DNA from: Bacillus mojavensis RO-H-1 = KCTC 3706
GTDB lineage: Bacteria > Bacillota > Bacilli > Bacillales > Bacillaceae
Direction of reading: 5' to 3'
NCBI RefSeq assembly: GCF_000245335.1
Contig: NZ_JH600284.1
Span: forward strand, 496,001-560,000
Length of the DNA stretch: 64,000 nt
The position numbers and the translations under genes were made by a program. Under the pieces are notes generated by a model. That model was not told where the DNA came from. It searched no databases and saw nothing but the letters and a program-made list of their open reading frames with translations. This document shows positions 10,538 to 20,029 of the stretch, one piece after another; the first letter of the stretch is position 1, and each line of letters begins with the position of its first letter.

Positions 10538-13525
10538 ATGGCAGTAGATACTTCAGAAAAAGGTTTCGAAACGAATATCGAAATGGTCTTAATTGCGAAT
10601 GGTTATAAAAAGCGTGTGCTTGAAGGTGAGACGAGTGCTTCTTTCAAGCAGCATGCCATCGACGTAGAAGAGCTATTTGCTTTTTTAGAGGATACACAGG
10701 AAAAACGTATGCGTACGTTAGAGAAATCGTATGGTCCTACTTATAAAGAACATGTGTTAAAGCGTATTAAAGACCAGTTACATAAACAAGGTTTGGTTGA
10801 ATGTTTACGTAAAGGGATCAAAGACCGTGGTGTGACATTACAACTTGCGTATAATCAGCCCCCTACGGATATGAATAAAACATTAAATGAACAGTATGGG
10901 AAAAACCGTTTTAATGTCGCTCGCCAAGTGTATTACAGTGATAAGCATTCCAATAGCTTAGATATGGTGCTGTTTTTAAACGGCTTACCACTTGTAGTGA
11001 TGGAGCTGAAAAATCCATTAACAAATCAAACAGTTGAAGATGCGATGAAACAATTAAAGAATGACCGTGATCCACGCGAGCAGCTATTTAAATTTAATGA
11101 GCGTGTTGCTGTCTACTTTGCGGTTGATCCAGATGAAGTATTTATGACAACAAAGCTTGATAAAGGGAAAACATACTTCCTACCATTTAACAAAGGTAAT
11201 AATGGCGGTAAAGGGAACCCGTTAGTGTATGACAATTACCGTACGCATTATTTATGGGAAGACATTTTGGCTCCTGATAGCTTGCTCGACATTTTATATC
11301 GCTTCATTTTTATTAAGAAAGACGATATTAAAGATTCAAACGGTGAAATAATAGGTGAGCGTCAAATGCTCATTTTCCCTCGTTTCCATCAGCTTGATGT
11401 TGTACGTAAGTTAGAAGCAGATGTTGCACAAAAGCTTGTCGGTCATAATTATTTAATTCAGCACTCTGCGGGTTCGGGCAAGACGAATTCGATTTCATGG
11501 CTTGCACATCGCTTAGCAAAACTACATAACGAGGAAAATGAATCGGTTTTTAGTAGTGTGATTGTGATTACCGATCGCCGAGTGTTAGATAAGCAATTGC
11601 AAGACGCAGTGTATCAGATAGAACATAAAGCAGGAATGGTCGAGCCAGTTGATAAAAACTCAGAGCAATTAGCACGTGCTATTAATAGTGAAACGCGCAT
11701 TATTATTACAACGCTTCAAAAGTTCCCGTTCATTTTGGAAAAGGTAGCGGGCTTAGAGCGGAAAAAATATGCAGTTATTATCGATGAAGCGCACTCATCT
11801 CAAGGTGGTAAAGCATCTACTGCCTTAACAAATGTTTTATCAGATAAGACGTTAGAAGCAGCTTATGAGGAAGACCGCATTGCCGAAGAAAATTTAGCTG
11901 ATGTAGACGAGAAAATTGTGGAAGCCATTTTGAAAAGTGGGAAACAGGATAACGTATCGTTCTTTGCATTTACAGCGACTCCAAAGCCCAAGACGTTAGA
12001 GAAGTTTGGTACAGTTGGTATTGATGGTAAGCCAGAGGCCTTCCATCAATACACAATGCGCCAAGCGATTGAAGAAGGGTTTATTTTAGATGTACTTGAA
12101 AACTATACGACTTATAAAACGTTCTGGAAAATTGCAAAGACAGTTGAAGATGATCCGGAGGTATCAAAAAAACAAGCTACGAAAAAGCTAGCACAATACG
12201 TATCACTTCATCCACATAGCATTGCACAAAAAACAGAAATTATTATCGAGCATTATCGCAATTTCGTACAGCGCAAAATTGGTGGTCGTGCAAAGGCAAT
12301 GGTTGTAACAGCGAGCCGTTTACATGCAGTACGTTTCAAAACGGCATTTGATAAGTATATTAATGAAATGGGCTACGATGATTTAAAAACAGTAGTTGCT
12401 TTCTCCGGTACTGTGAAAGATGGTGAGATTCATTATACTGAGTCAGAAATGAATCAGTTCTCTGAAAAAGAGTTACCTGAAAAATTTAATTCTGATGAAT
12501 ACAAAGTGCTACTTGTTGCGGAGAAATATCAAACTGGATTTGATGAACCATTGTTGCACACAATGTATGTAGATAAGCCATTAAGCGGTATTAAGGCAGT
12601 GCAAACACTATCTCGTTTAAATCGCACATGCCCTGGTAAAGACGATACATTTGTTTTGGATTTTGTAAATGATCCAGAAGACATAAAAGCGTCTTTCCAG
12701 CCTTATTATGAATCGACAAGTCTATCAAAAATTTCTGATCCGAATATCCTTTATGATATGCAGGCCGAGCTAGAGCCATATCAAGTATTTACTGAGGAAG
12801 AGGTGCAAAAGGTAAATGAGCTTGAAGTAACGGGTGGTGTGAAGAAGTCTACGAAGGCTCAAGCCGAGTTAAATGCGCTTCTCGATAAAGGTGTGGAGCG
12901 TTTTAAAAAACTTTCGGGAGAAGAACAATTCGCATTTAAACAAGTGGCTACGAAATTTATACGTACGTATGGCTTTGTGCTACAAGTTGTAACATTTATT
13001 GATTTAGATCTACACAAGCAATATATTTACCTGACGTACTTGTTACGTAAATTGCCACGTGGTCGAGGAGATAAAGACGTTTACTTGGCGGATGATGTAG
13101 CACTTGAATACTACCGCAATCAAAAAGTATTTGAAGGCAGCATTGAGCTTGAGAAAACGGGCGGCTACGACTTAGATCCTCAGGAACATGGTGCTGGTGG
13201 TGCAGCTGAAGATGAGAAGGTTCGTTTATCGAACGTGTTAGAAAAGTTAAATGAGCGCTTTGGCACGCAATTCACAGAAACAGATTTCCTTTCTCGCGAG
13301 CAAGTGAAAGAGGATATGTTAAATGACGAAGACATTCGTCAAAAAGCAAAAAACAACACAAAAGAAAACTTCAAATTCGCCTTTGAAAAATCCTTTATGG
13401 ACTTCGTTATTGACCGTATGAGCAGCAATCAAGAGTTCTTTATGAAGATTTTAGAGAACGACGAGTTTAAGGCTTATATTATGAAAGATATGATGAATGA
13501 AGTTTATGGAGAAGTGAATAGTTAG
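10538..13525 (+). CDS. hsdR: type I restriction enzyme, endonuclease/translocase subunit HsdR
   Basis: A 995-residue motor subunit. The N-terminal PD-(D/E)xK nuclease core is visible as D142 ... E156-L-K158. The SF2 translocase follows, with Walker A AGSGKT (from about 311) and DEAH at 416-419, then helicase motifs TATPKP and QTLSRLNR. A helical C-terminal domain contacts HsdM. A GTG three bases upstream is in frame, but the ribosome binding site GAGGTG at 10524-10529 best fits ATG 10538. All key motifs are intact, so the system looks active. Confidence 0.93.
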   Translation: MAVDTSEKGFETNIEMVLIANGYKKRVLEGETSASFKQHAIDVEELFAFLEDTQEKRMRTLEKSYGPTYKEHVLKRIKDQLHKQGLVECLRKGIKDRGVTLQLAYNQPPTDMNKTLNEQYGKNRFNVARQVYYSDKHSNSLDMVLFLNGLPLVVMELKNPLTNQTVEDAMKQLKNDRDPREQLFKFNERVAVYFAVDPDEVFMTTKLDKGKTYFLPFNKGNNGGKGNPLVYDNYRTHYLWEDILAPDSLLDILYRFIFIKKDDIKDSNGEIIGERQMLIFPRFHQLDVVRKLEADVAQKLVGHNYLIQHSAGSGKTNSISWLAHRLAKLHNEENESVFSSVIVITDRRVLDKQLQDAVYQIEHKAGMVEPVDKNSEQLARAINSETRIIITTLQKFPFILEKVAGLERKKYAVIIDEAHSSQGGKASTALTNVLSDKTLEAAYEEDRIAEENLADVDEKIVEAILKSGKQDNVSFFAFTATPKPKTLEKFGTVGIDGKPEAFHQYTMRQAIEEGFILDVLENYTTYKTFWKIAKTVEDDPEVSKKQATKKLAQYVSLHPHSIAQKTEIIIEHYRNFVQRKIGGRAKAMVVTASRLHAVRFKTAFDKYINEMGYDDLKTVVAFSGTVKDGEIHYTESEMNQFSEKELPEKFNSDEYKVLLVAEKYQTGFDEPLLHTMYVDKPLSGIKAVQTLSRLNRTCPGKDDTFVLDFVNDPEDIKASFQPYYESTSLSKISDPNILYDMQAELEPYQVFTEEEVQKVNELEVTGGVKKSTKAQAELNALLDKGVERFKKLSGEEQFAFKQVATKFIRTYGFVLQVVTFIDLDLHKQYIYLTYLLRKLPRGRGDKDVYLADDVALEYYRNQKVFEGSIELEKTGGYDLDPQEHGAGGAAEDEKVRLSNVLEKLNERFGTQFTETDFLSREQVKEDMLNDEDIRQKAKNNTKENFKFAFEKSFMDFVIDRMSSNQEFFMKILENDEFKAYIMKDMMNEVYGEVNS

Positions 13526-13615
13526 CTCTTTAGTTTGGACGGAGTTATGATTTTAATCTTTTAAGGTTAGTCTTGGCTCCGTTACATATATTATTTACAG
13601 AAAGGAAGTTTTTTA

Positions 13616-14254
13616 TTGACGCATTATTATGATTCTAATAAGGTAGATATTTCGTCTATTACTATTGATGATAGGCAAAATATTATACCGGGTGTAAATT
13701 TAAGATATAGCTTATCAATTCCTTTTAAAAATCGAATGGAAGGTATTACTGTTACAGTAATATTAATGAATCCATCGGAAGCTGATTCAAATATTTCAGA
13801 TAGAACTGTAAATAAATTAATTGATTTTTTCTATTGTTATACCCATGAGAAAATTCAAGTGAAAAAACTTTACGTAGGAAATGTTATACCTATATATGCT
13901 CCAAATCCAGCAGACACCTCAGCAAAATTGAAAAGTATTCACGGTGCAAATCTATTAAATCATGTTCAAAAGAATAATATTAATACAGTTAGTTCAATGA
14001 TAAATGATTCAGATATAGTTGTCCTTGCATGGGGGAAACCAAATGTGAAAACTGTACACAACCTTTATTACTATTCTCAAGTATATAAAATCATAGAGGT
14101 AATTTCGAATACTGATAAAGATATTTTTGTATTTAATATGGGAAATACAAACACAATCTTAACAGAACATGGCGACCCCAGACATGCTGGACGGTCAGCA
14201 ACTTTAATTGATTTAATCAAAATAAATAGTAATGAATTATTGGGATTAACGTGA
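13616..14254 (+). CDS. DUF1643 domain protein next to the restriction system
   Basis: A 212-residue protein starting at TTG 13616 behind an AAAGGAAG ribosome binding site. The family signature is clear: an N-terminal YSLSIPF strand, then VILMNPSEADSNISDRTVN, then LAWGKPN, matching DUF1643, whose biochemical role I do not know. It lies 90 bases after hsdR on the same strand and shares the low GC of the island, so it probably arrived with it. A link to defence is inference from position. No signal peptide or membrane segment is seen. Confidence 0.75.
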   Translation: MTHYYDSNKVDISSITIDDRQNIIPGVNLRYSLSIPFKNRMEGITVTVILMNPSEADSNISDRTVNKLIDFFYCYTHEKIQVKKLYVGNVIPIYAPNPADTSAKLKSIHGANLLNHVQKNNINTVSSMINDSDIVVLAWGKPNVKTVHNLYYYSQVYKIIEVISNTDKDIFVFNMGNTNTILTEHGDPRHAGRSATLIDLIKINSNELLGLT

Positions 14255-14296
14255 AATATGGGAATTCATGGATACAATTGAAAAGATTTCAATATC

Positions 14297-14326
14297 AAAA
14301 ATAGCCCAGCAGTAAAGAGCTGAGCC
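14297..14326 (-). terminator. terminator of the yeeF-yezG transcription unit
   Basis: On the minus strand GGCTCAGC, a 7-base loop and GCTGGGCT are followed by ATTTTTG. It lies just beyond the last immunity gene. Confidence 0.6.
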
Positions 14327-14335
14327 ATTCTTGAT

Positions 14336-14789
14336 TTATAGACCAAAGTAGTTTATTACAAATTCTTTGTCTTTCTTATCTTCAGGCAAGATACCTAAAT
14401 TATATTCCCATACCACTTGCCGATGTGTTCCGTTTAAGTCTGAGGCGATGACATCGGTGTAATCATAGTCTATTGATAATTTACTGGTATTCTCAAGTTT
14501 AAGCGTTAAATTGGTCCAAGTATCTTGGTTGTTTGCTTTAAATTCTTCTCTTAACTCCTCGAATAACTCTTGAAGTTCAATTAATAAACTCACGTATACT
14601 TTTTTACTAACATCGAATTGTTTCGGTATATCATGAGAATAGATATACTCTTCACTTTGTGGTGTATTGAAGAAAAAGTAAACTTCTGATGAATCATCTA
14701 ATATTTCCGCATAAAGAAAGATTTTTGTCCATTCTGATGGAATCATGTCATTTAAGGTGTTCTGCTATTTGTTGATTTAACTGTCCCAT
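14336..14789 (-). pseudogene. second YezG-like immunity gene copy, frameshifted near its start
   Basis: This is a paralogue of the adjacent YezG (DUF600 family). The long frame starts at MIPSEWTKIF, lacking the family N-terminus. Upstream, in another frame, MGQLNQQIAEHL matches the missing start (compare MGDLYQRIANQIN of YezG). Deleting one A in the short A-run before the M gives a continuous IAEHLNDMIPSEW. There is no ribosome binding site in front of the 136-residue frame. Immunity duplication is common next to LXG toxins; this copy is inactive or carries a sequence error. Confidence 0.75.
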
Positions 14790-14802
14790 ATCAGAAACTA
14801 AT

Positions 14803-15288
14803 TTAAATTTTTCCTTCGTTAGTCTTGATATAATCCTCTAAAAAGTCTCTGACCGTTTTCCTTTTTGGCAATAAACCTAGGTTTTTATACACCCAAACAG
14901 CTTTTCTTTGAGATCCATTTAGCTCTGAAGCAATTACATCTTCATAATTATAATCTATAGAAAACTGGCCTGTCCTATCTAGTTTCAAAGTCAAGTTTGT
15001 CCAAGTTTGTGGATTATTTTCCTTGTATTCTTCGCGTAATTCTTCGAATGATTCTTGAAGTTCGATTAATAAATCATCATAGATATCTTCGCTTACATTA
15101 AAATGGTCTGGAATGTTATGAGAGTATAAAAATTCACTCTCGCCCGGTATATTAAAATAAAAATATACTTCGGAAGAGTCGTCTAATATCTCAGCGTAAA
15201 GATATACTTTTTCCCATTCAGATGGAATCATTTCATTTATCTGATTTGCTATTCTTTGATACAAATCTCCCATTTTTGTGGTGTCCAT
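14803..15288 (-). CDS. yezG: immunity protein YezG for the LXG toxin YeeF
   Basis: A 161-residue acidic DUF600 protein. In B. subtilis YezG binds and neutralises the nuclease domain of YeeF in the cytoplasm. Start ATG 15288 has a clear GGAGG ribosome binding site eight bases upstream. It begins four bases after the yeeF stop on the same strand, so toxin and immunity are co-transcribed. It has no membrane segment, consistent with a cytoplasmic inhibitor. Confidence 0.9.
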   Translation of the reverse strand: MDTTKMGDLYQRIANQINEMIPSEWEKVYLYAEILDDSSEVYFYFNIPGESEFLYSHNIPDHFNVSEDIYDDLLIELQESFEELREEYKENNPQTWTNLTLKLDRTGQFSIDYNYEDVIASELNGSQRKAVWVYKNLGLLPKRKTVRDFLEDYIKTNEGKI

Positions 15289-15292
15289 GATC

Positions 15293-17302
15293 TCAACCTC
15301 CGGATTGATTTTTTATTGTTACTTTTTCGAAATCAGCATCTCCAATTCTGAACTTAACGATGAATTTGTCTGGTCTTAGTGAATCACCTTTATATATGGC
15401 TTTTATATTAACGTTAACTTTTTGCGGTGGTTCTTCTTTAAGAGCCTTTGCCCATTCTTGCTCCATTTCATACCACCGGCCGCCGCTCCTATTAATCTGA
15501 GAATTCATCGGCACGATATTGTCAAACTGGCCTGAGCCTTTGAATTGGGTGGCGATTAAATGGCCGCCATCATCGTCAGGCTTTCGGTCTTGGGGCTTTC
15601 CAGCATTCGACTGTGCATATTGGTTTCGTTTTGCTTCTCCTAGCTGCAAGTCTGCTTTGACACTTGTAATTCTACCATAGTTGTCAGTGGTGTACGTGTA
15701 GCCTTCTTTTGTTTTATAGACAACATTCGGCTTCAGCACTTTCTTTCTGCTCCATTTTGCATAATGTTCGCCGTATTTGACGGTTACCGGCGGCACAACT
15801 GGCGCTGGTGTTCGTCTTCCGCTTGATGACGTTCCGTACGGTTTCGGCAGGATGACCTTGGCGAATTTCTGAAGTCCCTCTTTAAGTGTGACCCCATTGA
15901 CTGCGTTGTAAGGAACGCCTGCCGGCACTAAATCGTGACGGGGATGATAGGGGAGAATGTCTGCAAGTGTGAGATCTCCGATTTGATTTAACTTGGTTTT
16001 GACGTGTTTTTTTGATACTTCGATGCCTGTGTTTGCTTTATGTTTGATATGATCAATGGTTTGTTTTGAGACTGTTATGGCTTTTTGAGCTTTTGCTGAT
16101 TTGCTTGCTGCTGTTTTGACTTTGGTCGTCACTTTGGCGGCTGTGCCTGTTTTGGAGACGGCGCCAACGCCTTTTGTGCCGACAACTGAGGTGACAACAG
16201 TGCCAACCGCATATGACACCCATCTTGCTCGTGAGTAGGTGTCACCATTCACCATGTCTTTTTGATACGATTCTTCGATTGCCGCTGAAATGGCTTCATA
16301 CGTTTTGATCGGGTGAGCCACCGCTCCTGTAATGGCTTCAACGGTTCCGCCCGGATCTGTGACCATATCCCACAGGCCTACGACCGCGTCTTTTCCGGAA
16401 TCATAAAGGCCGACGGCGACCCCTTTGAAGCCTGCTTCAAACTCACGCGTGTTTTCAATTTGGGTGAAGTATCTCTGTTGTTCTGCTGTCAGATTTTCAT
16501 AGCCGATCGTTTTTGCCATTGAGTAAAATTCATCGGCATCCGCATAATCGTAGTTTTTCAGTCTTTCTTTCAGTTTTTCAATCTCGCGTTCCTTCGCTTC
16601 CTCTTTCTTAATTTTCAAGTAAGCCTCAGTCCGCTTTTCAATATCGCCTTTTTTCTTATGTATGTCACTCTCACGATACGCCTTGGCGTTGTAGTGGATA
16701 GGTGTGGCGTTTTTGCCTTTGCCCGTTGCCTCTTGGAGCTTTTGGAAGTCGGACTTGATGAATTGTTCGTTTGGTTCTGACAGGGCGTATTCTGTCTTCA
16801 GGTCTTCGTCCAAGGCGTCCAATTTTTCCAGTGTTTTTTTGCGTTTGTCGTTGGCATCGGCCAGCTCGTCCTTGAAGGTTTCTGTTGAAAACAGGTCGAG
16901 CGGGAGGATGTTGTCGATATCGTTCAAGATGTCTTTCATCGCTTTTTTCTGTTCGGACATGATGGATTTCGATTTTTGGTGGGCGTTTGCCAGCTCGTGT
17001 TCCAGAAAGGATTCTTCGATGTATGCGTCAGAGAGGGCTTTATCCTCGACGGCTCCGGCGATGCTGTTGAAAAATGCGATTTTCATGTCGATGTAGTCGA
17101 TCCATTGGTCGGTGACGCCAACGTGGTCGTGATAGAAGGCTTTGATGTTGCTGGCGCCTTTTCCTGAGAATTCGCTGTCACTGAGATCAGCAACGCTTTT
17201 TAAGGCTTTTCTCAAGTTGACCATTTGCGTTCTTAGTTCTTTATACTCTTTCGCGCGGTCTGTCGCTTCAGAAAGCAGTGTTTTCGCTTCAAGTACTTTC
17301 AT
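15293..17302 (-). CDS. yeeF: LXG-domain polymorphic toxin YeeF, nuclease
   Basis: A 669-residue toxin. The N-terminal LXG domain (about 1-210, helical, starting [17 protein letters not shown]) targets it to the type VII secretion system. A middle region with a hydrophobic segment and Lys/Thr-rich linker follows. The C-terminal domain contains [13 protein letters not shown] with His at about 581 and a following NIVPMNSQ. This is the pattern of secreted nonspecific DNA/RNA endonucleases. ATG 17302 is chosen over 17308 because the GAAGGG ribosome binding site then sits at a normal distance. The type VII machinery itself is not in this window. Confidence 0.92.
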   Translation of the reverse strand: MKVLEAKTLLSEATDRAKEYKELRTQMVNLRKALKSVADLSDSEFSGKGASNIKAFYHDHVGVTDQWIDYIDMKIAFFNSIAGAVEDKALSDAYIEESFLEHELANAHQKSKSIMSEQKKAMKDILNDIDNILPLDLFSTETFKDELADANDKRKKTLEKLDALDEDLKTEYALSEPNEQFIKSDFQKLQEATGKGKNATPIHYNAKAYRESDIHKKKGDIEKRTEAYLKIKKEEAKEREIEKLKERLKNYDYADADEFYSMAKTIGYENLTAEQQRYFTQIENTREFEAGFKGVAVGLYDSGKDAVVGLWDMVTDPGGTVEAITGAVAHPIKTYEAISAAIEESYQKDMVNGDTYSRARWVSYAVGTVVTSVVGTKGVGAVSKTGTAAKVTTKVKTAASKSAKAQKAITVSKQTIDHIKHKANTGIEVSKKHVKTKLNQIGDLTLADILPYHPRHDLVPAGVPYNAVNGVTLKEGLQKFAKVILPKPYGTSSSGRRTPAPVVPPVTVKYGEHYAKWSRKKVLKPNVVYKTKEGYTYTTDNYGRITSVKADLQLGEAKRNQYAQSNAGKPQDRKPDDDGGHLIATQFKGSGQFDNIVPMNSQINRSGGRWYEMEQEWAKALKEEPPQKVNVNIKAIYKGDSLRPDKFIVKFRIGDADFEKVTIKNQSGG

Positions 17303-17481
17303 GACCATTTCCCTTCTTTTGTTCGCTCAATATCAAAATTTTACCACGGAGCAGGATAAGAATGGCTGTGGAAACGTGTTTCGATGGAAAAATGAGTCGT
17401 TTGGCATGTGTCTTTATTCACGAAGGGATTGTGTAAACATAGTCGAAATGATTATTGATAGACAGTTAAAGGAGCATTTTG

Positions 17482-18497
17482 ATGAAGAAAAAACGCATTA
17501 TATTCGGTTTATTAGGGTTTATGATATGCATCATCCTGTTTGCTCTGTATCTTCAGTTACATAATAAAAGCAATATTCCTGTCAAAACTTCTGCCATTCA
17601 TCCCGAAGAAGACCGCATCTATTTTATCTATTCCAACCCTCTCATAAAAGAAAGCACGCTGCTCTCAACCTCAACAGGCGAAAGATTTAATAGGCGCACG
17701 TTCAAGGTGGCGGATGTGCCGTACATCCAAATGAAGTCTTACGCATCAACAGACATTGTTTTATTAGCGGAACATGAGTCCTTTTATTACACGCTGGAGA
17801 AGGATGCCATAAAAAAGCATCCGCTGTCAGATCCATTTGCGTTTTGGTATGAGGGAAAGGATGTCTCTGTTAAGGCCTATAACGTTGATACGACGGGGAA
17901 TGACATCCATATAAATGACAAAAAAACGAAAAAGGAATATAGCCTCACCTTGCCTTCACTTGTCACGATGGGGTCGAGTGACGAGAATTATATTTATGTC
18001 ATTCAAGGCATGGCAATTTACGTGATTGACAGAAACACAGAGGAAATCATAGAGACCCTGAGCTTAGCCTCATACGCTGATAAATTCGCAGACTCGGAGG
18101 AAGTTATTGTCGCAAGCTCGCAGCATGAACTGACTGTGATTGAAAAAGGGACATGGAAGACGAAGTATATTTCTTATCCTGATGATCTTGAATATGCTGA
18201 TACCGTGTACTATGACAAAGAAAGCGGCAGTTTTTATGTGACGTACGAAGACAAAGAGGGGAAGCGAACCTGCTTGAGTATGGGAAGGACTTTTCTTTTC
18301 GCACATACGGCTTAAAATTCCCTTATATGGATGCAAAGTTTAAGGGGAGTCAACTGTATGTTGTTGCCCAGGAAGAACATAAAAAAGGCATTGGCGGGTA
18401 TGTGGGTGTGTTTGATATCCATACCAAGAAGTTGCTTTATCAGTTTGATTTGCCTGAGGAACAGGTGAAGGTTCAGGATTTTATCGTGGTTGATTAG
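17482..18497 (+). pseudogene. membrane-anchored protein of unknown function, frameshifted near the 3' end
   Basis: It is divergent from yeeF and starts at ATG 17482 after an AAAGGAG ribosome binding site. An N-terminal signal anchor (about residues 4-24, IIFGLLGFMICIILFALYL) is followed by an extracytoplasmic region rich in beta strands with repeated 'Y.I.....' segments, possibly propeller-like. The first frame stops at 18315. From about 18272 another frame continues as LEYGKDFSFRTYG to a stop at 18497. One missing base near TGCTTGAG (18271-18278) would restore one product of about 338 residues. I do not recognise the family. Its place beside an LXG toxin suggests an accessory cell-envelope role, but that is a guess. 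Confidence 0.65.
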
Positions 18498-18709
18498 ACT
18501 CCAAGGCTATAACTTAGAGTCAAGTTCTTATGTTTCGAGGTGAGTAAATTAACCAAATGCCACTTCAGCTGAATAATAGAATTTAAAGCTTAGTTTTGAT
18601 TACTAGAAAATATTTTATAAAATATATTTTAATTCTTGGTTTCATGGTTTATAATGTATAACAGTCCTGTATTTTACAATTTTGATTGGTTTGATGGAGG
18701 TATTTGATA

Positions 18710-19147
18710 ATGAAAAGAGTAAATCACTTGATGACACTAGTTCTTGCGGGTGTGATGGCATTTGGACTAGTATTCATTGGATCGGGTCATTCAGCCAAGG
18801 CTGTTAGTAAAACTACGAGTTTTACTTTTCATGCAACTGTAGAATCAAAATCTTATATTCACACATCAGAAAACTATAAGAATGTTTATACTACAGTTGA
18901 AATGGGAAGAACAGGAACTTGGGAAAGTGCTGCTTATTGCAAATTATATCTGCAGCGTTATACAAACGGTTCTTGGAAAACAATCGATACAGCTTCTGGA
19001 AATGCATCATATGGTAGAAAATTAAATGTTACATTCACAAACATTGCAAAAAAATCTGCATCGACTAGAGTGAAACTAAAACTTTATAATAATTGGGATC
19101 ATTCAGACTATATGCAAACAGTATATTCTAGTAAATGGACTAGATGA
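18710..19147 (+). CDS. small secreted protein of unknown function
   Basis: A 145-residue product starting at ATG 18710 with GGAGG at 18696-18700. A Sec signal peptide is evident: MKRVNHLM, a hydrophobic core LVLAGVMAFGLVFIG, and a likely signal peptidase site after GHSAKA. The mature part is about 115 residues, basic, rich in Ser, Thr, Tyr and Lys, with no cysteine pair, and reads as a small beta-sandwich. TATAAT at 18650-18655 is a likely -10 element, and a terminator follows directly. I do not recognise the family. Antimicrobial, adhesive or protective roles are all possible. Confidence 0.7.
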   Translation: MKRVNHLMTLVLAGVMAFGLVFIGSGHSAKAVSKTTSFTFHATVESKSYIHTSENYKNVYTTVEMGRTGTWESAAYCKLYLQRYTNGSWKTIDTASGNASYGRKLNVTFTNIAKKSASTRVKLKLYNNWDHSDYMQTVYSSKWTR

Positions 19148-19150
19148 AGA

Positions 19151-19185
19151 AAAAGCTCTCCTTTTTAAGAAGGAGAGCTTTTTTA
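19151..19185 (+). terminator. terminator of the small secreted protein gene
   Basis: The strong hairpin AAAAGCTCTCC/GGAGAGCTTTTTT follows 4 bases after the stop codon. From here to about 19375 I see no gene. Confidence 0.85.
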
Positions 19186-19375
19186 ATTACATTAATACGA
19201 TCACCTAGTTTACCATTTTGGCGTTTGAATTCTATTTTAAAGTTTATTTAAAAGAAACATATTGTTCTAATAGTCTAGTTATCTGATTTTAGATAAATAA
19301 AGATATAAAAACCTATAAATTAATTTAGCGATCATTGGGGAACAGAAGGATGAGCAGAGACAATTACATATAAAT

Positions 19376-19868
19376 TGGGTGCGCTGTTTTTATCTATTTT
19401 ACGAATATATATCAGCGTGTTCTGACAGCTGAGCTTCTGATAGGGATCAGGAAGAAACCGTGAATAAAGTGAGTTATACGAAGCCGACAGAGCAAGAGCA
19501 GAATGCGAAAACCGAATCATCTGATACAACTGGTACACAGAGCCCTTAGCAGGCATCGGAAAGCACAAAATCAGATTATCTTGCCAAACTGTCAGCAGAT
19601 AGAAAAACACTATGATTATCAAATGATTGAGGATTACGGCTATAACTATCAAATGTGGGACGGATCGATGAATGAGATATTCGGCGGTTTGCAAAAGCAG
19701 CTTTCTGCTTCAGTCATGGTGGGCCTAAAAAGTGAACAGCGCCAATGGATGAAGGATAGAAATGCTACAGTTCAGAAAAGATATGATGAGGGCGTCGGTT
19801 CTTTATCCCGAGTCGTCCAAACGGAATAGCTTGCAAAACAGACGAAAGAGCTCTGTTACGATCGGTGA
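19376..19868 (+). pseudogene. decayed LprI/DUF1311-like lipoprotein gene
   Basis: Fragments in several frames line up with a small lipoprotein of the LprI (lysozyme-inhibitor-like, DUF1311) family. A hydrophobic start (LGALFLSILRIYISVF) ends in a stop. A Ser/Thr/Gln/Glu linker has an internal TAG. The core domain then reads YNYQMWDGSMNEIFGGL and KSEQRQWMKDRN, which is the typical 'LNeiY..Lk......k..Q..W...r' signature. After TE a TAG interrupts, and LAKQTKELCY continues the usual C-terminus. At least three disruptions make this a genuine pseudogene rather than one sequencing error. Confidence 0.65.
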
Positions 19869-19892
19869 AAACGTATAGGAAATAAGTGACAC

Positions 19893-19918
19893 GGGACCCT
19901 TCCATGGGGTCCTTTTTT
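19893..19918 (+). terminator. terminator between the LprI-like remnant and rapH
   Basis: GGACCC, a short loop, GGGTCC and a six-T run. Confidence 0.8.
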
Positions 19919-19946
19919 GCGGAGAAAAACAAATTGACAGAATGAA

Positions 19947-19997
19947 AAAACAATTTCTTCCTTTCGTATTGTTTTCAAAATTTGGGATTGATAGAAT
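19947..19997 (+). promoter_or_regulatory. rapH promoter with inverted repeat
   Basis: The arms AAAACAAT (19947-19954) and ATTGTTTT (19968-19975) form an inverted repeat. Its right arm overlaps a -35 TTGTTT (19969-19974), followed by a 17-base spacer and -10 TAGAAT (19992-19997). A repressor bound here would block rapH; in B. subtilis RghR represses rapH, but whether this is its site is inference. Confidence 0.5.
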
Positions 19998-20029
19998 ATG
20001 ACATATCTTACAGAGAGGGAGGGAAGCGA

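Noticed and set aside
13539..13581. Terminator after hsdR
   Set aside because: ACGGAG and CTCCGT could pair, but the loop is about 30 bases and there is no T-run; too weak to call.
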